A stretch of 64,000 nucleotides of DNA from Sphagnum magellanicum (GCA_021904315.1 CM038920.1:17112001-17176000); one strand, 5' to 3'; positions 46,087 through 58,059 are shown, numbered from the stretch's first letter. Numbers and translations: made by a program. Notes: generated from the letters alone by a model not told the origin.

Positions 46087-47285
46087 TGGGTCCATTCATT
46101 TTTGGGGCACCAAAAAAAAGGAAAAAAAACTGCAAGATTTTTTAAAGGCTACTTTCTACAAATAACAATGTTTACATGAAACAAATATAAGTTAAAAAAA
46201 TTGATTAATAGTCCAAGATAAGAAATTCATGCAGTGATGGTGATTTTTTACATTTGTACATTATTGTGCATGAATATTTTAGTTTACAAGCAAAAATGCC
46301 AAAAATGTCAAAATGGGTTTAAAAATTAACTAAACATGTTTTTTCACATGATTATTTCCTACAATGTGACTTGCATCTAAAGTTTAAAATTTTGAACCTA
46401 ATGAATGCAAAAATTAACCAAATGACTTAATATAGAAATCATTTCCCTTGTGTAGCTCTTTATTTCGAAAAACTTTGAAATTTTCATATGATTTAATTTT
46501 CACCAATTTAACCTAATGAACATGTAGTCGCATAAAGGGAAGCTTGATTTTCTTGTACAAAAACTTTGAAGGGTGCAAATGGGCTAATAGGAATCACTAG
46601 TGCCTCCTTAGGTGATTACTTTTGGAGAGATATTCTTGGAATATTTTCAAAAAATCTTCAAAAAAATCTTTTAAAATCCCTTAAAATTTCTTTGTTCAGG
46701 TTTGTGTTAAAAATTTGTCAACAATATGTCATTTTAAAAGTTTTCCATACAAGTCATTTTAATACTAAAAAGCAATGGTCATAAGTTTTTTTACACTTTT
46801 GAAAGTCCAAATGTTAATGAAATAATTTCATATTTTGAACATTTATAGAATAAGATATTAGATTTGATAATGTGCAGAAAAGTTAACTTATTTTCAAGTT
46901 AAAATTCTTTTTAAATTTTTTTGGTGTAAAAGACATAGAATTAAATAATGATTACGATCAGTTTTGGCTCCTATTAACATGACTTCACCCTGGAATCAAT
47001 TGCACCATTTTATACATGCCTTTTGCATTCATTTATAAAAAACCATAATATGGACAATTGGTTATAAATCAATCAAAAATTCAAAAGGACTTTTATACAA
47101 CATCCAATAATTAATGGATTTTTTTCAATTTAGGTTTTTTTCTCAATACTTTAATAGTAGAAACATAATAATGCACCATAGTTGTAATATACTAAACATT
47201 ATGAAAACCTGAAATTTTCCTTTGTTATTCTTTTTCAATTAGACACTCCTTACACTCCTTGGAACCCCAACCATGAATAAACCCA
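46087..47285. mobile_element. non-autonomous TIR element, copy 1 (1.2 kb)
   Basis: The left end TGGGTCCATTCATTTTTGGG and the right end CCCCAACCATGAATAAACCCA are inverted and imperfect. The inner right text CTTTTTCAATTAGACACTC is shared with copy 2 at 51.7-53.1 kb. The left interior also matches, with shared blocks such as CAAATAACA, TACATGAAACAAA and AACTAAACATGTTTTTTCAC. Flanks are ATT and TTT, a possible worn 3-bp duplication. No coding capacity. Confidence 0.65.
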
Positions 47286-49640
47286 TTTACTACACCTTTA
47301 GTGGGGTTGAGTGAATTTGTAGCTAATGAACATGGATAGTATTATATTCTCATGTAACATTGCCAAAAAAACCATAATTTTTGTTATTGAACATCAAAAA
47401 CAAAACCCACATAAAACATATCAACCTTCTTCATCTTTACTACCTAACCTTTGGCAACCTATGTTTGATGTGTGGTCCGACATTGAAGTTTAATAGCAAA
47501 TTGGGTGAACATAATGTTCCACCAATTAGTTTTGGCTCCTTGGCCAACATTCAATATGGTGTGCAGAATCTTATTGTTAACATTGACCAAATGTTCTTTC
47601 TAATACATTGATTGAATAATTGCACTAAAGCACAACAACCATGTGGAACAACAAAATCATTAAACTTCCACACATTAGCTTACGTAATGTTATCTGCAAG
47701 TTAATCATCAAGAGATATAATTTTATCCTTGGAGCTAACTCCTTGTTTACAACTCTAGAATGACAAACACCAAAAGATTCATAAAATAACCATAGATTTA
47801 TTCCAATGTCCTTGTTCCAAACACTAGTTTTCAAGGTTTGACTATTGTCAAACTTCTATTATGTATAAAGAAATTGGCTAACTAGTTTTGAACAAAGATT
47901 TACCCACTTCACCTTGAATAAGCAATTCAAACTAGCTCTTGTAACTTATTCATAATCAAGTTGTTCTTGAGTTATTCATTCCAATATACATTAAATCTCA
48001 TTTGTTCTGAAGGTTATTAGTGTTAGCCTTGTCACATCACACTACTATAGAACCTAGACCCCCAAACCAGCACACATTCCACTTGTTTTCCAAGAGGAAT
48101 GGGGGCCTCCAATCTAGTGGATTTTTGGACATTTTCAACCATTCTATACTTTTCATTCCATCATGCACCACCCATTTTTCATTCTTTTAATTATTACTGA
48201 ATTTGTATTATTATGTTACTTTCTTATGTAGTTTGCACAAAAAAACACATTTCAGGTTTTTTTTATTCTAATTAACTTTAAATTTGTCTTTTGTTATTCA
48301 AATATGTACTTCTTCATATAGTCAAAAAAGTTTCAAGAAAAATAAAATTCAAAACAACATTTACAAAGAAAAATCAATCAAGTTCTTTCTTACTTCTAAA
48401 ATTTTATGTATCTTTCCTTTACAACATAATTCCTTACTAATTACAATGCAAATATCCTCAAAAATATATATATGATCATCACAAAGTGTTACAAGAATGA
48501 TAATTCAGACTTGTTATACCTCTAAAAATGACTTAATCAAAATTCAAAATATGTTTTAACTAATAAAATATAACCAATATCTATTCAGTAAAAGAAAAAG
48601 TAAATTGTACCTGAATAAACCAATCTAAAGAAAATTGATTAACACTGTTTTTCATCCAATTTTCTTTTGTTTGACCACATATTGAAGGGGACACATATTG
48701 AAGCCTATTTTATAATAGAGTTTAAAAGCCCATGATCATCAAAATAAAAAATTTATGATTAGAAGAAAAGTCATTTAAAATAAGATTGAAGGATAACCTA
48801 GACCATGGAAATGTAAATGAATGAAAAACCAACATTAAATGCACTATGGATTTATAATGTTTGATGATCTAATGGGCTTGCTGTTAGGTTCACCTATTTG
48901 AAATGAACCTAACAACTTGACAACAAGCCCATTAAACCATGAGTTTAAAAAATCATGATTGTTCAAATTTTAATGGTCCAAACTCAATTTTCTTTTATAA
49001 CTATTTCTATAAATGAATTAGACATTTGTTAAATCATGAATTGAAAAAGCCACCATTGGTCGACAAATTGTGTTATGATTTTTTTCAAATTTTTTTTGAA
49101 GGTGGGTGCAAAATTTGTTAAACCATTGTCAAAAAAAATTGTGATTGGTTGAATTTTCTTACACAATTTTTTCTCAAGTTTAAAAATATTTCAAAAATAA
49201 AAGGTGGGTCCAAAATTTGTTAGCGCATCGGCCAAAAAAGTTGTGTTGGGTCAATTTGTTTTTACATATTTATTTTCTATTCTATGATTCATATTGATCC
49301 TACTTGATAAAAATGTAAAAAATGAAGAAAGTGGAAAAATAATAAATGGAAAGAAAGTAATGAAATAAAAAGAGAAATCACAAATTAGTAGTTTAAAATA
49401 TAAAGTTAAAAGGAAAAAATAATATAGAATAATTAGCTTTTTTTTTTTTTTTGAACTATAACATGTTGGTACCTCAATAAAGTCTATTTTCATTTTACAT
49501 TACACTTGACAACATCTTTTCCACTTGTATGTTTATGATTGTGTTTTGTATTTGAAGTGGTTGTTTTTTGCAAGTCTAAAGTGTTACACGATAGAAACTT
49601 GTAGGTTATTTACACTATTGGTTTTCTTTAACCTTCTGTG
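47286..49640. other. intergenic DNA with one inverted repeat
   Basis: No gene seen. At 48872-48936, TAATGGGCTTG...GTTAGGTTCA pairs with TGAACCTAAC...CAAGCCCATTA across an A/T loop, with an asymmetric bulge. This is a hairpin of about 21 paired bases per arm. Confidence 0.45.
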
Positions 49641-49649
49641 ACCATTTAT

Positions 49650-50290
49650 CACTCAATGTTATAGAATTGAAATGTTCAATTTCTACTCCTACTTCATTGA
49701 AGTACCAAAAACTTGGGAATTCATTGAGTGGCCTTAACAACAATGAAACATGATGGCCTCTAAGTGGGGTTTTCATTTAAAAGCCATTTTTTCAATGGTA
49801 ACAACCATTGAATCAAATTGGCTTCAATTTGCTAGTTTGTGATAACCCATGACACAAGTAAACCTTGCCAATTGTGATCAAACACAATAATTGTGAACAA
49901 ATGATACCTTTGGACATGGGTGCCAAAGGTAGCATCCATGGAAAGTGTTCTATTGTGTCTAAACTTTAACATCCAAACCACTTGTATTAGAGTTTGAATG
50001 CCAATGGTGAAAGCAATGTTCAACCTTCAATCTTCTTTTTGCCAAAAGAAAACAATATGTGGGTTGTCCAAAACCCACATACGGACACTTGTCATATCAT
50101 TGTTGTGTTGCTTGCAAGTTCCCCTCCTCATTTTGTTCTCATGGTATTGAATGAATTTCATGTTCAAATATTCATCTCTTTAAGCCTCAATTCCAAGAAC
50201 CACAGGTTTTGGTTTTCTTCATTAAAAGAATTTATGGTAAGACCCCTATCCAATCCCTCCTCAACCCATTCCTTAAGATGATTGGAAATG
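49650..50290 (-). pseudogene. MULE transposase fragment
   Basis: On the minus strand, 50023-49832 reads FTIGIQTLIQV, LSMDATFGTH, YHLFTIIVFD and LVSWVITN. This is the first catalytic-Asp region of Mutator-like (MULE) transposases, and it parallels the element at 63.1-63.3 kb (ISMDVMFGTN...YHLFTLMVFD...AWVITN). Flanking bases to about 50290 and 49650 keep matching residues in broken frames. No second catalytic Asp block, SWIM finger or TIRs found, so this is a relic. Confidence 0.7.
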
Positions 50291-50699
50291 TGTGGAGCTT
50301 GGAAAGACTTATGTGAAATTGAATCCATATCAAATGCTCCCACTAATAGAAGTAAGCCAAAATGTACTCACTTGTTTGTGATTACATGCAACCTGTAGTT
50401 GCTTACGATTAAGTTCGGGAGTATTTGCAACTTTAAGATCAAATTTCAACTATTTTGGTCATTTTTACAACTATGTTACAACTATTGAAAACTTCATCAC
50501 AATGATTGAATGGTTTACAAGTTTATTTTCATCCATTAATAGGCTTATATGTCCCATTAGTCGCAATACTAATCAAATTAATCACACCTAAAAAATATTC
50601 TACGGTGACTTTGATGTATATTTTTATGTATCTATTGAAGTTATATGTATGATAAATAAATATTTCTGCATATATTAATTATGCATATGTATGTGTATT

Positions 50700-51090
50700 G
50701 TTCATATATTAAATCTGAAATTTTCTATTTCAATTCTAGAAACTATATTTGAATATGAGAAATTGTTATTTCAATTCTAAATATAATTCTTTGAAGTTGA
50801 TTTTCAATTTTTCAATTCTGAAAATTCTTATTTGAATATGAAACTTGCTTTTTCAAAAAAAATTGAATTATTTGAAGTTGAAAAAAAAAAATGTGAATCT
50901 GAAAATTATTATTTCAATTTTGAATTTTTTTTTAAATACAAAAACTTTACTTGATCTGAAAATCTATATTTCAATTCTGAAAATTGTTATTACAATCATT
51001 TAAAAAATTATATTAATTTGAAATTTTTTATTTCATTATTTTTTAAAAACATTATTTGAATTTGAATTTTTTATTTGAATATGAAAATTG
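50700..51090. repeat. degenerate AT minisatellite (TATTTCAATTCTGAAAATT)
   Basis: The block TATTTCAATTCTGAAAATT or its near relatives (including GAATATGAAAATT) recurs about ten times at roughly 35-bp spacing. The motif is partly self-complementary. Confidence 0.5.
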
Positions 51091-51654
51091 ATAATATTAG
51101 TAGCTATAACAAACGAAATAGTAAGAAAAATCATAATGACAAAATTGCTAGTCTAAGTTAGCCACTTGCTACAATAATAATTTAATATAGTCTTATTATG
51201 ATTATTAAATTTTAATATTAAGTCATGAATTATTATAACTAATAATAGTTATAATAAGTGAATATTAGTAATAATAATAATAAAATATTATTATATATTA
51301 AATTTTATTACTTATATTAATTGATATAGTTAGTAGGTAAATTAGGTTAATATAGTATGCGTACTAAGATGTAGTTGCAAATAATTTGTGATTAAGTTGG
51401 TGAGACTTGCAATTACGATGTTTGTCCCATTTTTTTGCCTTCCATTCCTTTCATGTGTAGTATATAAATAGGTGCACTAGAAGTCTTGAAAGTGAAAATG
51501 TCATTCAAGAGATGAACCAATAAAAAAAGTTCAATCCTAAAAGTTAAATCCCAAAATAAAATAGGATTTTTTGAAACCTATTGATTAACCTAAACCTACC
51601 TACTTACTTCTATAACCTTAGACCCTCCTTACCTATCCATGTGTTAACATCCTA

Positions 51655-53059
51655 GGGGTCCATTCATGATTGGCGTACCAAGAAAGGAAAAAAAAATCTT
51701 AAGGACATTTTAAAACTATTTTTTACAAATAACAGTTACATGAAACAAACCTAAGTGATAAAAATTGAATAATTCAATAAAAGATAATTCATGGGTGTTT
51801 GCACATTACAATGACTGTATATGGACATCACAATGACAATTTTTCATGTATTCTTTAGATACAAGAAAATAAATAAAATAAAATTCATTGAAATAATAAA
51901 AAAAGGGGTTCACTAATTTTAAATTATCATAATCAGCCTTCCAAAAATGAACAAATCAAATCAAAATCATGGATAGCTCATAAGTAATGGACTTTTGAAT
52001 TTTCCCTACACTTTTTGTCACACTTGCAAAATTCATGGATATGGACTTTTATTTTACAATGTGTTAATCTTATGTGTTTGAAACTTTGGGATATTAAATG
52101 AATTATGTTTTTAAAACTAAAGATCTATTGAGTGAATAGAATGTGATTTTAATTTATTATTTTTGGACTTCTTAAAATCTTAAAAATTGTAATTATTTTT
52201 AAAACCTTTTTAAACATTTTTAAAAAATTCTTTTAAAAAAAATTATTTTGTTATATTTTTTATATGTCTTATACCATTATGATTTGAAATTGAAAATGGA
52301 AAAAAATGTTACTTTCAATATCATCTAAATATTCATATTTTAAGTTAATTTTCAACTACACAGAAAAGGACTTTGAAAAGGGACTTTAATCTGTTGAAAT
52401 TGTGACACCCTAACGTGCTTTCACCCTTGTGTGTTAATGGTGATTTTTCACATTCATATATAATTGTGTATGAATATTTTAGTTTATTGCCAAAAATACA
52501 AAAAATCCCAAAGTGAGTTTCAATGGACAACCAAACATGTTTTTTGACATGTTTATTTACTACACATGTGACCTACATCTAAAGTTAATCATTTTGAACC
52601 CATTGAAGATAATTTTTTTATCAAGTGGTTTAAAAAATGAATCCTTTGCCTTGCAACCTTTTTCTTCAAAATTTCAAAACTTTGAAATTTTTGAGTGATT
52701 TGGTTTTTCATCAAGTTCATCCAATGAACATGTGTTTTCTTAGAAGGGGGCATGTTTTTGTTGTATTAAAAATTTGAAATCAATTATATGATTTTATGCC
52801 TTCCTTTTGATTACTTTTTAAAAAAAATACTTTAAACACTTGATTCCTTTAGTTTACAAGACTCAAAATGACATTAACATAGTATCCAAACTACTTTTAA
52901 ATATTTTTATTAATTTAAGAAGACATCATTTTATCTATTGGCATACAACAATCCACTACAATTATAATAATGTAAGATAAACAAAAATCCAAAGTTGTCC
53001 TTTACAATCCTTTTTCAATTAGACACTCACTTTTGGTACCCCAATTGTGAATGGACCCC
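51655..53059. mobile_element. non-autonomous TIR element, copy 2 (1.4 kb)
   Basis: The left end GGGGTCCATTCATGATTGG and the right end CCAATTGTGAATGGACCCC are inverted repeats; TACCAA follows a few bases further in on both arms. Flanks are CTA and TTA, a possible worn 3-bp TWA duplication. Related to copy 1 at 46.1-47.3 kb. The interior also shares a segment with 6461-6620. It lacks a coding region. The autonomous partner is not in this window. Confidence 0.72.
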
Positions 53060-53329
53060 TTATTCACCTTAAATTAAACAATAAAAAAATAATTAATTAA
53101 CTAAAATTATCAAATATTGAAATTGTATTTCCTTGACTTTTTTTTACATCCACAATCCATGACACTTGTGTCAATTGTCATATGCGACTTGTCTAACTTT
53201 ACTAAAGGGATTTTAGTTTTTTCTACTAATGTCCATGGGCTAATGTGTCTTCCTCACATGTCTAATCCATGTTGTACCATGTAATATCTGCAACATCTAG
53301 ATATTTCAACAACCTCTTCACTAAAAACT

Positions 53330-53790
53330 TTGCAATGTAACCACATTTCTTTGATTTATGATGTAATTCATCATGATATTAATCCTATGGACCAAAGTTA
53401 CATTAATATTGACAAACACACTAAAAAGTTTAGACCTTCATTTCATAAATTGAATGCATCATCAATCAATGTGAAAAATATATGCCAATACTTGCCAAGT
53501 ATGACCCATATGCTTATGGATATTTGACCTTTGTTTCTTTTATGGTGGATCAAATCACCATATGACCCAATGGCAAGGTGCATCATTGTTGTTCTTGATT
53601 TTATCAATGTATTCATCCATGCTTGCCCATGGTATCCAAGTGGACATGACATCCACCATGTGCCCAAACCACATGCATGATTTCCTACAAAAAATAATAG
53701 AAGCCACATTTTGAACAAACGTTTCTTGTAAAAAACCATAATATGTACAAATATGTGTAGGACTTAAACCCTTAATCACCAATTTTCAAA
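53330..53790 (-). pseudogene. decayed unidentified coding fragment
   Basis: The minus strand reads ICTYYGFLQETFVQNVASII, then CMWFGHMVDVMSTWIPWASM and further protein-like text across several stops (open pieces 53782-53555 and 53739-53443). The frame persistence and Trp/Cys-rich composition suggest a former exon, probably of a transposon. Family not recognised. Confidence 0.35.
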
Positions 53791-55160
53791 TAATAAAATA
53801 TTGTGCAATGCTTATGATGAATATATATACCTTGAATGTAGAGGCCATAATGTCCTTGGTTTTTATATACATTACCACGAATTGTGTTTTTTATAAAGAT
53901 TGCAATATTTATGTTCTCATTATTAATTTGCAGATACAATCATGCAATATCTATGTGGACCTCCTTTTATTTAATTTAGAAGATAAAATAAACGTCAGTG
54001 GTTTGCGTTACTTCAAATGTTTGGTTTTTCATTCCAAATGTCCTACTTTAAAATGAAGGTTCCAATCCATTATGACCCCAAACCTCAAACCTTCAACCCT
54101 AACCATCTCTCCCTATTTCTTATTGTAGCTTAAAACATTTAACTACCCTATACACCTTCATATAGGTGCACCCTTAATGGAGAATGGCCCACAATGTCAT
54201 GGGTGCTTTAAGGGATGACTATTTAAGGGAAGGGAAAAATATTTGGGACATGGTTTCATAAAGAGAGGGTGCAAATTGTAAAGAGGACAAGGTTCTATTG
54301 AAAAAAAAGTTTCCAAAATAAATAGTGATTGCAAAAAATAAATAATGATGAGTTCCTTTCCCCATTACACATCTAAAGGAGGTGGAGAGGGAAATTCTAG
54401 AAATGATGACCAAGCTTTGGAGATGGCAACATCAAACAACAAACTCCAAGCCACAAATTAAGAAAAAATGAAAAATGAAACGAAAATCACAAACAACGTG
54501 ACAAAATCATAAAACTAAATTAAAAGATGTTAATGATGGGTCCCACTATGTTTGATGACAACTAGGAGAAAAAAATTAATTTAAACTTTTTTAGAAAAAC
54601 AAACAAGTATTTGAAACAAGTTCCATAAAAGGAGGATCCAAAACAAATAATGATTATCAAAAATAAATAATGAGAGTTGGCCTTCCCCATTACTCCAAAG
54701 TGGGTGGGGAGCTTCATCCACTTGCTTCATCCACCACGGATGGCAGTAAGTGGGAGGAACTTTTCAATGGGACGGTCAATTAACCCCAACGGATATAGTT
54801 GGGGATGAAAGATTATGGCTTGAATGACCCAGCACCCATCAATGCACCATCCTAAAAATTTCATTTTGGGATTTCATGAATGGGGCGAAACTATCCCCTA
54901 GGGGTCAATTTATTTGGTCTCTAGTTTTTTTTTTCCTTGCTTTCATTTTTTTTCCTGAGCCTTTTTTTTCTCTAGTTTTTTTTTTGGTCTCTCCATCCTT
55001 GAACCCAAATTTCTTTCTAGGAACTCCTACCTACTCCTCCAACCTACCTACCTCCTTTCCACCACCCAACCCATCTACCTCCTCCTAACTACCCCACCAC
55101 CCATTTGCGCTCCCCTACCCAAAACTTTAGAACCGTAAAGACCTTGATGGAAAACATTTG
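53791..55160. other. intergenic DNA, no gene seen
   Basis: Pyrimidine-rich tracts (54930-55100) and short frames only. No element boundaries found. Confidence 0.4.
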
Positions 55161-55226
55161 GAGCTTGTGGAGAGTTTGTGGAACTTGTGGAGCTTGGGGA
55201 ACTTGGAAAGCTTGTGGAGCTTGGGG
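55161..55226. repeat. 9-bp minisatellite (GAGCTTGTG)
   Basis: About seven units of GAGCTTGTG/GAACTTGGG, one slightly longer. It sits directly left of the hairpin array. Read on the minus strand it gives a KLHKLSK-type repeat of no evident meaning. Confidence 0.75.
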
Positions 55227-55299
55227 CATGAAACATCAAGCAAAGCCTTCGCTTTGAAAGCAATTGATTTTTTTTTTTTTTTTTTGTTTTTTTGCTTCC

Positions 55300-56415
55300 A
55301 GAACCAAGACAATGAGCTATAGCTCATTGTCCTAGGTTTTTTTCATTGTATCTACATCCAAAACCAAGATGATGAGTTTCACTCTAAAACCACAAGAACA
55401 AACCATGCTCGTCGTTGTGGTGTTTCCTCTATTATTTAGGCTGTAAGACTAACATGACGAATGTAGGCTTGTCATCCTGTTCTTTTTTTGTGTTGCAAGC
55501 TTTGAAACCACGATAATGTGTTGGTAATTTGAACCAAAATAAAGAAAGTCATGCTCATTGTTGTGGTCTTTTTTTCTATCATTTAGCTTGTAAAACCAAG
55601 ACAATGAACTACACTCATCATCTTGGTCTTTTTTTTATATTACAGGCTTTGAAACCACAATAATGAGCCATGCTTGTCATGGTGGTTTTGTTTTTATTGC
55701 TTAGACTTTAAGCCCAAAACGACGAATGTAGTTCATTATCCTAGTTTTTTTTGTGTTACACATTTTGAAACCACAACAACAAGCGCCACGCTCATCACTG
55801 TGGTTTTTTGTGTGTTACAAGTTTTAAAACCACCATGACAAGCTACATTCATTGTCGTGGTGTTTTATCTTTTGTTCAGCTATTAGACCAAGACGATGAA
55901 CACATGCTCTTCATCTTGGTTTTTTTTTTTGTGTAGCAGGTTTTGAAACCACGACAACAAGTCGCACTTGTTGTAGTGGTCTTTTTTTTATCACTTAGCC
56001 TATAAGACCAAAACAATAAGTAGCGCTCGACATGCTAGTCTTTTTTTTCTGTTGCAGTTCCATGCTTTGAAACCACCACCATGAACGCCATGTTCATCAT
56101 TGTGGGTTTTTTTATTTCGGTAGCTTGTAAGACCAAGACAATGAGTGCAACTCATTGTCCTAATTGTTTTTGTGTGTTATAAGATCTAAAACCATGACAA
56201 CAAGCACTACATTTGCCGTGGTGGTTTTTTAAAATTTGTGCAACGTGTAAGACCAAAACGATGAACACAGCTCATCATCCTTCTTTTTTTTGGTTTGGAA
56301 GCTCTAAAACCTGGACAACGAGCGTCGCGCTTGTCATTTTAGTTTTTTTTTTTTCTGTTGCTACCTACAAGTAAAACTAAGACAAGTATTGTGCAGCTCC
56401 TTTGGGTTTTTTTTT
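55300..56415. repeat. array of about 19 T-tailed hairpins, two alternating stem families
   Basis: Short inverted repeats of about 35-40 bp recur every about 60 bp, almost all followed by a run of 5-11 T. Family A stems start ACCACGACAACAAGC and close with a complement such as GTTGTAGTGGT (for example 55947-55985 and 56070-56110). Family B stems start ACCAAGACGATGAAC and close with TCATCTTGGT (for example 55594-55630 and 55886-55930). Linkers differ by family: a GTTGCAAGCTTTGA-type before A and a TTAGCTTGTAAG-type before B. The composite unit is therefore about 118 bp. The left member holds a perfect 24-bp palindrome, GACAATGAGCTA plus its complement (55308-55331). No coding frame survives. 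Function unknown. Confidence 0.85.
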
Positions 56416-56868
56416 GTTTCTTAATGTTAGTAATAAAGTTAGAAATTAATCAACTAGTGTGCTCATTTTGTTTTGGGCATTTTGGGCTTTTTATTAGATG
56501 CACATTTGAATGAAAACAAGAAATGGTGTAGGAGATCAACAAGCTAAAGTTAAGTTTGCACATGGCATTGGAGGTGTCATGAAAAAGGAGATGTAAAGGT
56601 TGGGGTGATTGAACAACAAATGAAAGATGCAATTACATTGGCTCCAAATGGGAATATTGAGGAGGGAGTGTAAGCTAATGTTGAGGTTGAGGAAACATCT
56701 GCTATTGCAAATGTTAAAAGAATTGAAGTTGAGTAGCAAAGGGCTATTGACATGATAGAGGACCAAGAAATTGTAACTCATGGGCAAGAAAATGCAAATG
56801 TTAATGTTGATCTTCGAGCTCAAATTGATGGAGGTGAAATGTTTTACCTTATTTATTATAATTAATTG

Positions 56869-56915
56869 CCCCACCCATCCTCTCTAATTGAAAGGATGGG
56901 TGGGGTTTTCTTTTG
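56869..56915 (+). other. perfect GC-rich hairpin with T-run
   Basis: CCCCACCCATCC (56869-56880) and GGATGGGTGGGG (56894-56905) form a perfect 12-bp stem with a 13-nt loop, followed by TTTTCTTTT. It lies in an apparent intron of the zinc-finger relic. Confidence 0.8.
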
Positions 56916-56963
56916 TGAAATTTGTGATTACAATACCTTCCTTACTTGTGGTCCTTAAACCTT

Positions 56964-57016
56964 TGCCTGCCCCACCTTGCTTTTCCATTGAAAAGGTGGG
57001 CGGGGCATTTTTTTTT
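56964..57016 (+). other. second GC-rich hairpin with T-run
   Basis: TGCCTGCCCCACCTT (56964-56978) pairs with AAGGTGGGCGGGGCA (56993-57007) with three mismatches, followed by a run of nine T. It is related in design and sequence to the hairpin about 100 bp upstream, suggesting duplication. Confidence 0.7.
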
Positions 57017-58059
57017 GGTTTAAGATTGTAGGCAATACCTTTAGGCTTTGTAAAACATATAATTATTTTTAAGGTTTGCTTTTTCTATGCAAATTTTAAC
57101 TCTAGAATTTAGCAACATCCTCATCCTGTGTTTTTGTTTTTTATATATTTCTATGTAATACCTTCATCATGTAGGGCATAACCTTCATCCAGGTTACTGA
57201 TTCTCACATTAGGTTTTATGTTTTTGTTTTTTTGGTTTCAGATGTGGTTGCCCGTCTCCCAGTTGCCATAGAGGGGTGTGCACTAGGCAAAGGATGGGCC
57301 CAAATTTGCTTGTAATGTTGATGGGTGTGATGCATACTATACGGCCAAATACAACTTGGTGCGGCATTTGCAAGTGTGTCACAATGTTACCATGGAGCCA
57401 GACAAGTTTGGATGCCCATATACTCGAAAGCAATATAATGATTCAAAAATGATTCATGGTTGATAAGTTTCTAACAATGCCATATTGAATTTTATTTGAA
57501 TTCTAGGTTTTAAAATTCATATACAATACTTATTGTATTATGTTTTTTGTTTCAGGGTTTGAAGCATCACCAGGGAGGTGTTTGTGGCTGATGTTGTTGA
57601 CACAACATTGGCTAATCGCAAGGTTTTTATGCAATGGCACACCCATGATGCAGAAGTTGCATTAGTGCGATACAGGAAGGCCCATGGGATCCCATCCCCC
57701 TTCGGTAGTGATATAGATAGCCCATATTTTATCTGAGTTTTGATTAGGGTGTTGTTTTGGTTTTCAAGATTTAAGGTAGCAATTTATTTCTAAGGCAACC
57801 ATTATGACATGTTCCCCATTTTAAGCTAGGGTTGTTTTGAACTTGGGCATTTTTTGCACATTTTTGTAACACATGTCACCCATGTTTTTTTTATTAAGGC
57901 ATTTTACATTCATTTTGCACCATCCTATGTTAATAATCAAAAATACATTCTCACATATTCTTATATGTATGCTTGAAAAATTTATCAAAACAATGATTTT
58001 AATCTTATAGTCAAACCAAAAAATCTTTCTTTACTTCAAAAAAATAGAAGTTCAAACCT

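Larger units (their letters stand above)
56520..57750 (+). pseudogene. broken C2H2 zinc-finger gene
   Basis: Three blocks on plus. An acidic exon-like block (about 56520-56840) reads EQQMKDAITLAPNGNIEEG with stops. A block after acceptor TTTGGTTTCAG (57240) carries one finger, C-x4-C-x12-H-x4-H (CNVDGC...YNLVRHLQVCH, 57311-57382), followed by MEPDKFGCPYTRKQ. A block after TTTGTTTCAG (57555) reads EVFVADVVDTTLANRKVFMQ and ends SDIDSPYFI-stop near 57737. Stops just before the finger (TAG in CACTAGGCA) and in the first block show it is inactive as it stands. I recall similar single-finger proteins from plant repeat ORFs; family not named. Confidence 0.55.

Noticed and set aside
55300-56415. CRISPR array
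   Set aside because: Repeats are diverged and self-complementary with related, not unique, linkers, and the context is a plant nuclear genome.
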